A DNA stretch of 64,000 nucleotides from Cellulosilyticum sp. (GCA_017941635.1 JAGAVZ010000253.1:33148-97147); one strand, 5' to 3'. Shown: positions 18,316 through 28,313, counted from the first letter of the stretch. A program made the numbers and translations. The notes: generated from the sequence alone by a model not told the origin.

Positions 18316-18984
18316 ATGATAACACAGAATATGATGGATGATGCACTAAGGTATATAGGTATACCTAAAGGAAAAGCAGATGAACAGATAGTAGATAAGA
18401 TAAAGCTGGGGTTTGAGACATTACAAAAATATATTATGCCCAAAATCGCTTATCAAAGGGTTAAAGTAAAACTTGAAGGTGATACAGTAAGCCTATGTGG
18501 TACAAGCTGTGAGGTTTCAAGTAAAAGTTTAGGTCAGCTATTTTGTCATAGTAAGGAATGTGTTCTAATGGCAGCGACGTTGGGACTGGAAGTGGACCGT
18601 CAAATTAGTCGTTATCAGAAACGAGATATGTTAGATGCTATGATTTTAGATTCATGTGCATCTGTGTTAATCGATAAACTATGTGATGATGCCGAACAGG
18701 AAATTATCCAAACACTCAAGGAGAATGAATATCTCACCATGCGATTTAGTCCAGGTTATGGTGATGTACCACTAGAACTTTCAGGTGAGATTTTGGATAT
18801 ATTATTAGCGCAAAGGCGTATAGGGCTTACTTTAACCAAAACGCATATGCTTTTGCCAACGAAATCCATAACAGCCCTTATTGGTATTTCAAATCAAAAG
18901 GAAAATAGACAGAAATCATGTGGCCATTGTAATTTAGTAAAGCATTGCAATTACAGAAGAAGAGGTGAAAGATGTGGTTTGTAA
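18316..18984 (+). CDS. Methionine synthase reactivation-domain protein (stand-alone)
   Basis: A 222-residue protein matching the vitamin B12-dependent methionine synthase activation domain, which normally forms the C-terminus of MetH. It binds S-adenosylmethionine for reductive remethylation of oxidised cob(II)alamin. The motif RFSPGYGDVP lies near residues 143-152, and the TKTHMLLPTKSITALIG strand matches the SAM-binding core. The C-terminus carries a cysteine cluster (CGHCNLVKHCNYRRRGERC) that could hold a metal or Fe-S centre, seen in other clostridial stand-alone versions. It overlaps metH by a few bases, so translation is coupled and the two act together. Confidence 0.88.
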   Translation: MITQNMMDDALRYIGIPKGKADEQIVDKIKLGFETLQKYIMPKIAYQRVKVKLEGDTVSLCGTSCEVSSKSLGQLFCHSKECVLMAATLGLEVDRQISRYQKRDMLDAMILDSCASVLIDKLCDDAEQEIIQTLKENEYLTMRFSPGYGDVPLELSGEILDILLAQRRIGLTLTKTHMLLPTKSITALIGISNQKENRQKSCGHCNLVKHCNYRRRGERCGL

Positions 18985-21376
18985 TAAAATAGGAAAAGAA
19001 CGTCTATACTTTGATGGAGCAATGGGGACGATGCTCCAAAATAGAGGACTTAAATTAGGGGAGATACCAGAGCTTTATAATATGACACACCCAGAGATTA
19101 TTGAGGAAATTCATAGAGAATATCTTGCAGCTGGAAGTCAGTTTATTACTACCAATACATTTGGGGCAAATCGTTATAAAATCAACAAAACAGATTATAC
19201 TGTAGAGGAAATCATTGCTAAGGCCATTGAAATTGCCAATAAAGCAAGAGCAGATTATCCAAATACATATATTGCACTGGATATTGGTTCAAGTGGAAAA
19301 CTATTAAAACCAATTGGGGATGTAAGCTTTGAAGAGATTTATGATGTTTTCAAAGAGCAAGTTGTTGCAGGGGAAAAAGCTGGGGCAGAAGTGATTTTGA
19401 TTGAAACCTTTACAGACTTATATGAGCTCAAAGCAGCTGTATTAGCAGCTAAGGAAAATACATCATTACCTATCCTGTGTACGATGAGCTTTGAGGAAAA
19501 TGGACGTACTTTCTTTGGAACAAGTTTAGAGAGTATGGTGCTTATGCTAGAAGGTTTAGGGGTGGATGCACTAGGGATTAACTGTTCATTAGGGCCAAAA
19601 CAACTTATGCCAATTGTAAAACAGCTTACACAAATGGTGCATATTCCGATGATGATTCAACCGAATGCAGGTCTTCCGATTATGGAGGGGGAACGTGTTT
19701 ACTATGATATTACACCAGAAGAGTTTGCAGAGATTATGGTAGAGTTCGCAGAGATGGGTGTGAGTATTTTAGGTGGATGTTGTGGAACAAATCCAGAATT
19801 TATTAAGCAAACTGTGGAAAAAACTAAGTCAGTTCCATATAAACAGCCTAATAATCCTAAGAGAGCAGGAATTTGTAGTGCATCAAAGGCAGTATACTTT
19901 GATGATGTGAGAGTCATAGGAGAACGACTCAATCCAACAGGTAAAAAAGCACTTCAAGCAGCACTTAAAGTAGAGGATATGGATTTTGTTGTACGTGAAG
20001 CTTTAAACCAAGTAGATCAAGGGGCTCATATTTTGGATGTAAATATGGGAATGCCAGATATGGATGAAGTAGAACTATTGAAGAAAGCCATTATGGAGGT
20101 TCAAGCAGCAGTTAATCTTCCACTTCAAATTGATTCCTCTAATGTAGCAGCCTTGGAACAAGGTGTGCGTATTTATAATGGAAAACCACTGATTAACTCA
20201 GTAAATGGTAAGAAGGAAAGCTTAGAACAAATTTTACCGATTGCAAAAAAATATGGTGCCGCTATATTAGGACTTACCTTAGATGAAAAAGGAATTCCAG
20301 AAACAGCTGAAGAAAGATTAGAAATCGCAAGATATATTGTGGAAAAGGCAATGGAACTGGGTATACCTAAAGAAGATATCTTTATTGACTGCTTAGTAGT
20401 AACAGCATCCGCGCAGCAAATGTTAGTAAAGGAAACTTTAAAAGCTGTTCGATTAGTAAAAGAAGAACTTGGAGTACACACTGTACTTGGGGTAAGTAAT
20501 GTATCCTTTGGTTTACCACAAAGACCAATTATCAATCGTAATATGCTTGCCATGGCACTGATGCAAGGGCTAGATGCACCAATTATGAATCCTGGAGATA
20601 AAGGAATGATGGAAACTGTTGCATCTTATAGAGTGTTAATGGGGTTAGATATGGATGCTCAAGATTATATAGAGCAATATGCTAATGTCCCATCTATAAA
20701 CAACAATCAAGCAAGTCAGAGTTCAATCAATAATACATCTTCTGAAATGGATATACAGACTGCTATTATGAAAGGTTTAAAGGATGAAGCCAAGGTAGCA
20801 ACATCAAAATTATTAGAAACTAGTACACCACTTGATATTATTCAAGAACATATTGTTCCAGCATTAAATGAAGTGGGCAAATTATATGAAACACAAACCA
20901 TTTTCTTACCACAGCTGATTAAATCAGCTGAAGGTGCAAAAGCAGCCTTTGATGTTTTAAAAGACCATTTAAAAGACCAAATGACATCTTCGAAAACAGA
21001 AGAGCAAACAGATAAAACAAGAGTGATACTAGCTACTGTATTTGGTGACATTCATGATATCGGAAAAAATATTGTTAAAGTCATTATGGAAAACTATAAT
21101 TTTGAAGTCATTGATTTAGGTAAAGATGTACCTAAAGAAACTGTTCTAGAAGCAGTTCAAAGGTGGCAAGTCAAAATAGTAGGATTAAGTGCTCTGATGA
21201 CAACAACAGTAGGTAGTATGAAAGAGACTATAGAGCTACTTAGAAAAGAAGCACCAGAAGTTAAGGTGATTGTAGGTGGGGCAGTCTTAACCAATGATTT
21301 AGCAGAGTTTGTTGGGGCAGATTTTTATGCCAAAGATGCTATGGAGACGGTTAGAATAGCAAGTGATTTAAAATAG
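18974..21376 (+). CDS. metH: Cobalamin-dependent methionine synthase lacking the activation domain
   Basis: Transfers a methyl group from methyltetrahydrofolate to homocysteine through cobalamin. About 800 residues. The homocysteine domain (~1-290) has zinc-binding Cys204 (GINCS) and Cys269-Cys270 (GGCCGT). The pterin-binding barrel (~310-560) has IGERLNPTG. A four-helix cap follows, and the B12-binding Rossmann domain has D692-x-H694-x-x-G697 supplying the His ligand. A low-complexity Asn/Ser linker separates barrel and cap. The SAM activation domain is absent and supplied by the preceding gene. The preferred start is GTG 18974, six bases after GAGGTG; GTG 18965 is in frame but overlaps that site. 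Confidence 0.94.
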   Translation: MVCNKIGKERLYFDGAMGTMLQNRGLKLGEIPELYNMTHPEIIEEIHREYLAAGSQFITTNTFGANRYKINKTDYTVEEIIAKAIEIANKARADYPNTYIALDIGSSGKLLKPIGDVSFEEIYDVFKEQVVAGEKAGAEVILIETFTDLYELKAAVLAAKENTSLPILCTMSFEENGRTFFGTSLESMVLMLEGLGVDALGINCSLGPKQLMPIVKQLTQMVHIPMMIQPNAGLPIMEGERVYYDITPEEFAEIMVEFAEMGVSILGGCCGTNPEFIKQTVEKTKSVPYKQPNNPKRAGICSASKAVYFDDVRVIGERLNPTGKKALQAALKVEDMDFVVREALNQVDQGAHILDVNMGMPDMDEVELLKKAIMEVQAAVNLPLQIDSSNVAALEQGVRIYNGKPLINSVNGKKESLEQILPIAKKYGAAILGLTLDEKGIPETAEERLEIARYIVEKAMELGIPKEDIFIDCLVVTASAQQMLVKETLKAVRLVKEELGVHTVLGVSNVSFGLPQRPIINRNMLAMALMQGLDAPIMNPGDKGMMETVASYRVLMGLDMDAQDYIEQYANVPSINNNQASQSSINNTSSEMDIQTAIMKGLKDEAKVATSKLLETSTPLDIIQEHIVPALNEVGKLYETQTIFLPQLIKSAEGAKAAFDVLKDHLKDQMTSSKTEEQTDKTRVILATVFGDIHDIGKNIVKVIMENYNFEVIDLGKDVPKETVLEAVQRWQVKIVGLSALMTTTVGSMKETIELLRKEAPEVKVIVGGAVLTNDLAEFVGADFYAKDAMETVRIASDLK

Positions 21377-21499
21377 AATATTTGCTTTTGATAGGGATTT
21401 AATGTAAATTGTTATAAGAAAAATTGTATAGTACTTGCATCAGATGAAGATATAGACGTAAACTAATAACGTTCTTATAAACTTAGGAGGAAACGTAAA

Positions 21500-22657
21500 A
21501 TGAATAAATTACGTGTTATGAGTGTGTTTGGTACAAGACCAGAAGCTGTAAAAATGGCACCACTCGTGAAAGAATTAGAAAAAAATGCTGAAATCGAAAG
21601 TATTGTTTGTGTTACTGCGCAGCATAGAGAAATGTTAGATCAAGTTCTTGAATTATTTGAAATCAAGCCAGACTATGATTTAGATATTATGAAAGACAGA
21701 CAAACATTAACTGGTATCACAACACGTGTACTTGAAGGTATGGAAAAAGTATTAGATGAAGCAAAACCAGATATTGTTTTAGTTCATGGTGATACATCAA
21801 CATCTTTTGTTGCAGCACTTGCAGCATTCTATAAACAAATCAAAGTAGGTCACGTAGAAGCAGGACTTAGAACATTCAATAAATACGAACCATTCCCAGA
21901 AGAAATGAATCGTAAATTAACAGGTTCACTTGCAGACTTACATTTCTCACCTACACCACTTGCAAAAGAGAACCTACTTGCAGAAAGAGTAAGTGAAGAA
22001 CATATTTATGTAACAGGTAACACAGTAATTGATGCCATCAAACATACAGTTGAAGACGAATACACATTTACTGTAGAGGAATTAAATAAAATCAATTACT
22101 CAGACATGAATGTTATTACAATGACAGCTCATAGAAGAGAAAACTTAGGTGAGCCACTACACAATATCTGTGAAGCAGTTAAACAATTAGTATTAGAAAA
22201 TCCTAAAGTAGAAGTTGTTTACGCTGTACACAAAAATCCAGCTGTAAGAGAAGTTGCCTTTGAAATCTTAGGAGAGTTAGACCGTGTTCACTTAGTGGAG
22301 CCACTTGATCTTAAAGATATGCACAATCTTATGAAACGCTCTTACCTTGTTATGACAGATTCAGGCGGATTACAAGAAGAAGTACCATCACTTGGCAAAC
22401 CAGTATTAGTCCTTAGAAATGTGACAGAAAGACCAGAAGGTATTGAAGCAGGTACACTTAAACTTGCTGGTATTGAAAAAGAAACAATTTATGGTTTAGC
22501 TACAGAGTTACTAAATGATAAAGTACTTTATGAACAAATGGCAGAAGCAAAAAATCCATTTGGTGATGGATATGCTTCTGAAAGAATTATTGAAGCATTA
22601 CTTTATGATTTCAAGCTATCAGATAAAAGACCAGCAGATTATTGCTACAAAGCATAA
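21500..22657 (+). CDS. wecB: UDP-N-acetylglucosamine 2-epimerase (non-hydrolysing)
   Basis: Interconverts UDP-GlcNAc and UDP-ManNAc, feeding wall teichoic acid, capsule or linkage-unit synthesis. It has 385 residues with two Rossmann-like halves. Characteristic segments are GTRPEAVKMAPL at the N-terminus, HGDTSTS, VEAGLRTF and, in the second half, MTAHRRENLGEP and DSGGLQEE. The ribosome site AGGAGG is 8 bases before the ATG. No ManNAc-using glycosyltransferase is adjacent, so the destination of the sugar is not visible here. It is a single gene with its own terminator. Confidence 0.96.
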   Translation: MNKLRVMSVFGTRPEAVKMAPLVKELEKNAEIESIVCVTAQHREMLDQVLELFEIKPDYDLDIMKDRQTLTGITTRVLEGMEKVLDEAKPDIVLVHGDTSTSFVAALAAFYKQIKVGHVEAGLRTFNKYEPFPEEMNRKLTGSLADLHFSPTPLAKENLLAERVSEEHIYVTGNTVIDAIKHTVEDEYTFTVEELNKINYSDMNVITMTAHRRENLGEPLHNICEAVKQLVLENPKVEVVYAVHKNPAVREVAFEILGELDRVHLVEPLDLKDMHNLMKRSYLVMTDSGGLQEEVPSLGKPVLVLRNVTERPEGIEAGTLKLAGIEKETIYGLATELLNDKVLYEQMAEAKNPFGDGYASERIIEALLYDFKLSDKRPADYCYKA

Positions 22658-22673
22658 AATATAGGTATATCCC

Positions 22674-22716
22674 AAAAGCTATCTATTAGATAAAAAGTCT
22701 ATAGATAGCTTTTTTT
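22674..22716 (+). terminator. Terminator of wecB
   Basis: AAAAGCTATCTAT (22674-22686) with AGA pairs with TCTATAGATAGCTTTT (one unpaired base), followed by a T run. Confidence 0.85.
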
Positions 22717-22801
22717 ATATGATAAAAACGGAAAAGAGAACAAAGAAAAAGTGTTAATAATTATTGCGAAGGACATCTATTAGAAAAAAGGTATAAAGAT
22801 T

Positions 22802-22830
22802 TTGTTAAGATTTTGAGAATATTATATATT
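22802..22830 (+). promoter_or_regulatory. Likely promoter of the TRAP transporter operon
   Basis: -35 TTGTTA (22802-22807), 17-base spacer, -10 TATATT (22825-22830), about 95 bases before dctP. No operator is recognisable. Confidence 0.45.
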
Positions 22831-22925
22831 GTTGTAAGTGCTTAAAAAAATATATAATTTTTACATAAGAAAGGAAAAAATCTAAAAAATAACATTATAT
22901 TCTAAACAAAAGGGTGGGCTTACAT

Positions 22926-23948
22926 ATGAAAATCAAAAAATTATTATTAGGAACAATGGCAGTATCAATGGCGTTTGGAGCAGTAGGATGTGGTAGTACA
23001 TCAACAAGTTCAAATGCTTCAGCTGATTCAAAAGATAAAGGAAAAGTTTATGAGTTAAAAGTATCTACAACTCAAACAGAAACCTCAATGATCTACCAAG
23101 GACTTAAAGCAGCGGCAGATGCAGTTGCTGAAAAGACAGATGGTGGCGTTAAAATTTCAATCTATCCATCAGGACAATTAGGAACAGAAGAAGATATGAT
23201 TGACCAAGCACTTCAAGGGATGGGGATTGCTGTATTAACAGATGCAGGTCGTCTTTCAAGCTATGTAAATGATATCGGTATCTTCAATATGGCTTACTTT
23301 GTAGATAATTATGAAGATGGTTGCAAAGTCATGGAAACAGAAACATTCAAAGGTTGGGACACAGAACTTGTGGATGCAGGAATCCGTACATTAAGCTATA
23401 ACTTCTATGATGGTGCACGTTCATTTATGGGGCCAAAAGCATACAATACTCCAGCAGATTTAAAAGGTGTGGTAGTTCGTACACCAGGGGCTAACCCATA
23501 TGTTGAATCTATTACGGCACTAGGTGCAACACCATACAACCTTCCATGGTCAGAAGTATACAATAGTATTCAAACTAAAGCCATTGATGCTTGTGAAGTA
23601 CAAAACACATCAGCAGTATCAAGTGCAATTTATGAAGTTTGTGACGTTGTAAGTAAAACAGAGCACATTAACTTATTCAATATGGTAATCTGTGGAGAAT
23701 CTTGGTTTAAAAAATTACCAACAGAATATCAAGATATTTTAATGGAAGAATTCTTCACTGCTGGTTATGACAATGCTCAAGAGGTTATTGCAGCTCAAGC
23801 AGATTTAGAAGCTACATTAGTAGAAAAAGGTATGGAAATCGTGGATGTTGATTTAGAGGCTTTCAAAACAGCTGCAGAAGTTGCTTATGAAAAATTAGGT
23901 TGGACAGAGCTTCGTGAAAAAGTTTATACAGAAGCAGGTTTAAACTAA
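22926..23948 (+). CDS. dctP: TRAP transporter solute-binding lipoprotein (DctP family)
   Basis: Extracytoplasmic receptor that captures an organic acid and hands it to the DctQM permease. The start is ATG 22926, eight bases after AGGGTGG; the upstream in-frame GTG (22914) overlaps that site. A lipoprotein signal ends at Cys22 (GAVGC), followed by a Ser/Thr/Asn-rich tether. The mature part shows the DctP fold, including LGTEEDMIDQALQGMGI and LKGVVVRTPG; the Arg there is the conserved carboxylate-binding residue of the family. The substrate cannot be read from the sequence, though a carboxylate or sugar acid is expected. A hairpin separates it from dctQ. Confidence 0.92.
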   Translation: MKIKKLLLGTMAVSMAFGAVGCGSTSTSSNASADSKDKGKVYELKVSTTQTETSMIYQGLKAAADAVAEKTDGGVKISIYPSGQLGTEEDMIDQALQGMGIAVLTDAGRLSSYVNDIGIFNMAYFVDNYEDGCKVMETETFKGWDTELVDAGIRTLSYNFYDGARSFMGPKAYNTPADLKGVVVRTPGANPYVESITALGATPYNLPWSEVYNSIQTKAIDACEVQNTSAVSSAIYEVCDVVSKTEHINLFNMVICGESWFKKLPTEYQDILMEEFFTAGYDNAQEVIAAQADLEATLVEKGMEIVDVDLEAFKTAAEVAYEKLGWTELREKVYTEAGLN

Positions 23949-23977
23949 TTATTGGAGTGTAGTGTAAGTTTTTTTGT

Positions 23978-24020
23978 GCACTTTAGAAAAGGGTTTTAAA
24001 AAGTGGTTTTTCTAAAGTGC
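23978..24020 (+). terminator. Intercistronic hairpin between dctP and dctQ
   Basis: GCACTTTAGAAAA (23978-23990) pairs with TTTTCTAAAGTGC (24008-24020), a perfect 13-base stem without a T tail. It lies inside the operon, so it more likely protects or partially terminates the dctP message, giving more receptor than permease, than ends transcription. Confidence 0.6.
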
Positions 24021-24117
24021 ATCTCGTTAAATTTTTATAGAAATTATTTAACACCAGTATAGAGAATAAGCTTTGTTTCCTTATTGGTTAGTACATAAGG
24101 AGTTAGGGGGTTGTTTG

Positions 24118-24603
24118 ATGAAAAAGGCATATGAACAGTTCTGTAAGTTTGAAGAGCTCATTGCTCTTATCTTACTGTCAGGGATTACAATTTTAGTTTT
24201 TGGTTCAGCAATGATGCGTACATTTGGTATGCCATTAAACTGGGCACAAGATGCAGCATTAGTTGCATTTGCATGGCTTATTTTCTTTGGAAGTGATATT
24301 GCTATGCGTGGTGAAGGGCTTATTGGGGTAGATATCTTTGTTAAGAAATTCCCAGCAACCGTACAAAAAGCTTTAGATGTTATTTTTAAAGTCATTATTA
24401 TTGCATTCCTCGCTGTACTTGTTATTTATGGCTATCAAATGACTGTATCAGGTTGGGCACGTGAGATTACAACACTTGGTATTAGTTATGGATTTGTAAC
24501 AATGGCTGTACCAGTAGGTTCATTCTGTATGATTATCTCTACTTGTATTAATTTAGTAAATACAATTAAAACACCAGCTGGTGAAAGAGGAGGTAATAGA
24601 TAA
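24118..24603 (+). CDS. dctQ: TRAP transporter small permease subunit (DctQ family)
   Basis: Integral membrane protein of 161 residues with four hydrophobic segments, the usual size for DctQ. The conserved motif region with LNWAQDAALVAFAWLIFFG and AMRGEG is typical. The start is ATG 24118, seven bases after GGGGG; a longer in-frame start at 24073 lacks a ribosome site. Its stop codon overlaps the dctM start (TAATG), so the two permease subunits are translationally coupled and would form the Na+-dependent transport complex with DctM. Confidence 0.9.
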   Translation: MKKAYEQFCKFEELIALILLSGITILVFGSAMMRTFGMPLNWAQDAALVAFAWLIFFGSDIAMRGEGLIGVDIFVKKFPATVQKALDVIFKVIIIAFLAVLVIYGYQMTVSGWAREITTLGISYGFVTMAVPVGSFCMIISTCINLVNTIKTPAGERGGNR

Positions 24604-25883
24604 TGTTTGCTACAATTGGTATCTTTTTCGTATTCCTATTATTAGGAATGCCAGTAGCATTTGCTATTGGGGTTTCAGGGTTTTCTTTCTTTGCAATGAG
24701 AGATCTTCCAATGACAATTTTAGTTCAAAAATCAATTTCAACATCACAAGGCTTCACAATGCTTGCTATTCCATTATTCATCTTAGCAGGTAACTTAATG
24801 AATAGCTGTGGTATTACAAAAAGATTAATGAAATTTGCAAATGCTTGTACAGGTCATATGCACGGAAATATTGGACAAGTATCATGTTTACTTTCTACGC
24901 TGATGGGGGGGGTATCAGGTTCAGCGGTAGCCGATGCTTCAATGCAATGTCGTGTACTTGGGCCAGAAATGAATCGCCTTGGCTATGCTAAAGGTTGGTC
25001 AGCAGCTATTAATGGTTTATCAGGACTTGTAGTAGCAACAATCCCACCAAGTATGGGTCTTATTATCTACGGTACAGTAGGTGAAGTATCGATTGGTCGT
25101 TTATTTATGGCTGGTTGGGTACCAGGTTTCTTAATGTGTTTATTCTTAATGATGGCAGTAAACTGGAGCGCTAAAAAATTCGGTTACAAACCAGAATACA
25201 AAGAACGAGCACCATTATCTGAAATCTTAAAAACATTATGGTCAAGTATTTGGGCAATCATGTTCCCAGTATTATTAATTTTATTAATTCGTTTCGGTAT
25301 TATGAGTCCAACAGAATCAGGAGCATTCGCTTGTGCGTATGCCTTATTTGTAGGGAGTGTAGTTCATAAAGAACTTAAATGGAAAGATTTATTAGAGACA
25401 CTTAGAAGTAGTGTAAAAGATATTACAGTTATTACAATTATCTTAGCTTTCTCAGGTGTATTTGGTTATGGTGTTGTATACGATGATATTACAGTAACAA
25501 TTGCAAATATGTTAACATCAGTAACAACTAACCCAACACTTTTATTACTTCTTGTTATTGCATTCCTTTTAGTATGTGGTATGTTCATGGAAACAACAGT
25601 TATTGCGTTAATCTTAACACCAATCTTACTACCAGTTATGAGAAGCGTTGGTGTAGATGAAGTCGTATTCGGTATGATTATGATGACAGCTGTTACATTT
25701 GGAGTTATGACACCACCAGTAGGAACAGCGTTATATGCAACCTCTGATATTATGGGATGCTCAATAGAAGATACCATGAAATATGGTTGGCCATTCTATT
25801 TAGCTATTATTGCGGTTATCGTATTTATGATTTTATTCCCAGATGCGGTATTATTCTTACCAAATCTAGTATATGGGGCATAA
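24603..25883 (+). CDS. dctM: TRAP transporter large permease subunit (DctM family)
   Basis: Ion-coupled translocation subunit of the TRAP system: 426 residues, about 12 membrane segments. Typical features are the N-terminal LLGMPVAFAIGVSG, the repeated glycine/serine-rich re-entrant regions (MGGVSGSAVADAS and MTPPVGTALYATSD) and the LLRSSV-like loop. It overlaps dctQ by one base and has AGGAGG 9 bases upstream. Na+ coupling is known for characterised TRAP systems and would match the Na+ bioenergetics suggested by the ATP synthase downstream, which is inference. A strong terminator follows. Confidence 0.94.
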   Translation: MFATIGIFFVFLLLGMPVAFAIGVSGFSFFAMRDLPMTILVQKSISTSQGFTMLAIPLFILAGNLMNSCGITKRLMKFANACTGHMHGNIGQVSCLLSTLMGGVSGSAVADASMQCRVLGPEMNRLGYAKGWSAAINGLSGLVVATIPPSMGLIIYGTVGEVSIGRLFMAGWVPGFLMCLFLMMAVNWSAKKFGYKPEYKERAPLSEILKTLWSSIWAIMFPVLLILLIRFGIMSPTESGAFACAYALFVGSVVHKELKWKDLLETLRSSVKDITVITIILAFSGVFGYGVVYDDITVTIANMLTSVTTNPTLLLLLVIAFLLVCGMFMETTVIALILTPILLPVMRSVGVDEVVFGMIMMTAVTFGVMTPPVGTALYATSDIMGCSIEDTMKYGWPFYLAIIAVIVFMILFPDAVLFLPNLVYGA

Positions 25884-25971
25884 AAGTATAGTGTAGTATT
25901 TATTATAAATAGTTTAAGAAAGTTCATTAATAAGGATTATTGTAGATGGTAAAAGTTGCGCTAGTATAGAG

Positions 25972-26006
25972 ATAAGGGTGAGACAGTAGAGCTCACCCTT
26001 ATTTTT
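25972..26006 (+). terminator. Terminator of the dctPQM operon
   Basis: ATAAGGGTGAG pairs with CTCACCCTTAT (25992-26002), followed by TTTT. Confidence 0.88.
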
Positions 26007-26283
26007 AATTATTTCTAGAATGAAATAAAAAGTAACATCTTGTGAGAACTATACAAATAAAAATAATAAAAATTAACAACTTTACTCAAAGCTAAGTAAT
26101 ATAATTGGTGAAAAAACCGATAAATAATATGCATACGCTGAATAAAAACTAGCAATATATGGGTAGTTATACAGTGTTCTAAAACATAATATATGATGTA
26201 TGGCTAGAAACATAAAGTCTTAGAAGAAATGCGATAAAATAATGATTTGTGGGCATTTTTAGACAAAGAGAATCGAGTATGGT

Positions 26284-26321
26284 TTTACTTGATATTTTAT
26301 ACAATATACTATAAAGTATAT
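26284..26321 (+). promoter_or_regulatory. Likely atp operon promoter with overlapping palindrome
   Basis: -35 TTTACT (26284-26289), 17-base spacer, -10 TACTAT (26307-26312), 43 bases before atpZ. The -10 is embedded in the palindrome ATATACT-ATAA-AGTATAT (26304-26321), a possible operator or simply a fortuitous AT-rich symmetry. The preceding ~270 bases (26007-26283) are AT-rich and hold no gene I can support. Confidence 0.5.
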
Positions 26322-26354
26322 TATGTAAAAATATGAAAAAAGGAAGGTGTAATA

Positions 26355-26591
26355 TTGAAAAAACATACATGGATGAAAGGCTTATCCTTGCTAAGTCAAT
26401 TAGGTTTTGTAATGATTACACCAATCTTGATATGCACCCTCATAGGTGTATTTTTAGATGAATTGACCTATAAAGGACCACTATTCACTATTATATTCAT
26501 CCTATTAGGAACAGGTGGTGCATTTAGAAACATGTTTTATCACACATCTAAGCAAGCAAAAAAAATTGAGAAAGAGGACAGTGATGAATAA
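26355..26591 (+). CDS. atpZ: AtpZ/AtpI-type small membrane protein of the ATP synthase operon
   Basis: A 78-residue protein with two membrane helices (~14-36 and ~42-62) and a charged C-terminus, matching the family found as the first gene of many atp operons. These proteins are implicated in Mg2+ or Ca2+ uptake for, or assembly of, the ATP synthase. The start is a TTG at 26355 after AGGAAGGTG. The stop overlaps the next gene, indicating coupling. Confidence 0.75.
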   Translation: MKKHTWMKGLSLLSQLGFVMITPILICTLIGVFLDELTYKGPLFTIIFILLGTGGAFRNMFYHTSKQAKKIEKEDSDE

Positions 26592-26961
26592 AGATACTAA
26601 AAATCTCATGATAGTTTATATGATATTGTTCTCATTAATTATGGAGATAGTTGGCATACTAGTGATAGATGACAAAATAGGCTATACAGTAGGCCTTTTA
26701 TTTGGCCTTATTTTCTCTATTCTAAAGCTTATGTTGATGCAAAACTCTATAAAGAAATCTTTAACCATGCCAGAAGGTAAAGCTCAGAAATATGCCAATG
26801 TACAGTATATGATTCGCTACGTGCTAACAGGTATTGTACTTTTAGTAGCGGCACTTGAACCAAGCATTAATTTACTCGGCGTATTTTTAGGACTTCTTTC
26901 AATGAAGGTAGCAGCTTATATGCAGCTTTTTGTTATCAAAAGAAACGAAAAGAAAGCATAA
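26584..26961 (+). CDS. atpI: ATP synthase subunit I
   Basis: A 125-residue membrane protein with four hydrophobic helices, placed as usual before atpB. Subunit I is thought to help assemble the c ring; in Acetobacterium woodii and Ilyobacter it is needed for or assists c-ring formation. The start ATG 26584 lies within the end of atpZ. An in-frame GTG immediately before it (26581) is also possible. The ribosome site is weak (AAAGAGGA), so translation probably depends on coupling to atpZ. Confidence 0.72.
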   Translation: MNKDTKNLMIVYMILFSLIMEIVGILVIDDKIGYTVGLLFGLIFSILKLMLMQNSIKKSLTMPEGKAQKYANVQYMIRYVLTGIVLLVAALEPSINLLGVFLGLLSMKVAAYMQLFVIKRNEKKA

Positions 26962-27042
26962 GCAAGCACATTTAAACTTGGCAATCAGAACAAGTTATTG
27001 TTCTTTGCATATATATTTTTAAATGGAAGGAGTGTGAAATAA

Positions 27043-27744
27043 GTGGAACAATCTCTAGATTTTGGTGCTGGAATGGTAGTCAAACTCTTTGAAATTAATG
27101 GGCAACCTATTTACTTAACAGAGACTGTAATCAATACTTGGGTAATTATTGCTGCTATGGCTCTTATTGCACTTGTTATTCGTTTTACAATGCGTAAATT
27201 CAAAGATGTACCAGAAAGTAAATTCCAAACAGCGATTGAGATGGTAGTAGATACACTCAACGGTTTCGTAGCAAACACAATGGGTGGGCCAGCAAGAATG
27301 AGTTTTGCAGGTTACTTTGGACCATTAATCATTTTCGTTGCTGTATGTAACTTATCTGGGTTACTAGGTTTCAGACCACCAACAGCAGATTTCGCAACAA
27401 CACTTGCATTTGCTCTCATTACATTCTTCATGATTCACGGATATGGTATCAAAGCAAAAGGTCTTTCATACTTCAAAGGTTTCCTAGAACCAATTCCTTT
27501 CTTATTACCAATTAACATTGTAGGTGAACTTGCTACGCCAGTATCACTTAGTTTCCGTTTATTCGGTAATATTTTAGGTGGAACAATTATTATGGGACTT
27601 GTTTATGCTATGTTCCCTAAAATTGTTATTTTCTTAGGTATTCCAGCAGCACTTCATGTTTACTTTGATGTGTTCGCAGGAGCACTTCAAGCATTCATTT
27701 TCGTAATGCTTAGTATGACCTTTGTATCAAATGCCATGGATTAA
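27043..27744 (+). CDS. atpB: ATP synthase F0 subunit a
   Basis: Stator membrane subunit that forms the ion path alongside the c ring. It has 233 residues with five to six helices. The essential Arg is Arg172 in SLSFRLFGNILGG, and an upstream GELATP supplies the conserved Glu. The start is GTG 27043, after AAGGAG. It is followed by two different c-subunit genes. Confidence 0.95.
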   Translation: MEQSLDFGAGMVVKLFEINGQPIYLTETVINTWVIIAAMALIALVIRFTMRKFKDVPESKFQTAIEMVVDTLNGFVANTMGGPARMSFAGYFGPLIIFVAVCNLSGLLGFRPPTADFATTLAFALITFFMIHGYGIKAKGLSYFKGFLEPIPFLLPINIVGELATPVSLSFRLFGNILGGTIIMGLVYAMFPKIVIFLGIPAALHVYFDVFAGALQAFIFVMLSMTFVSNAMD

Positions 27745-27758
27745 TAGGAGTGAGGTGA

Positions 27759-28313
<555 letters not shown>

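Noticed and set aside
22914..22925. Upstream GTG start for dctP
   Set aside because: It overlaps the AGGGTGG ribosome site; ATG 22926 has correct spacing and begins a normal lipoprotein signal.
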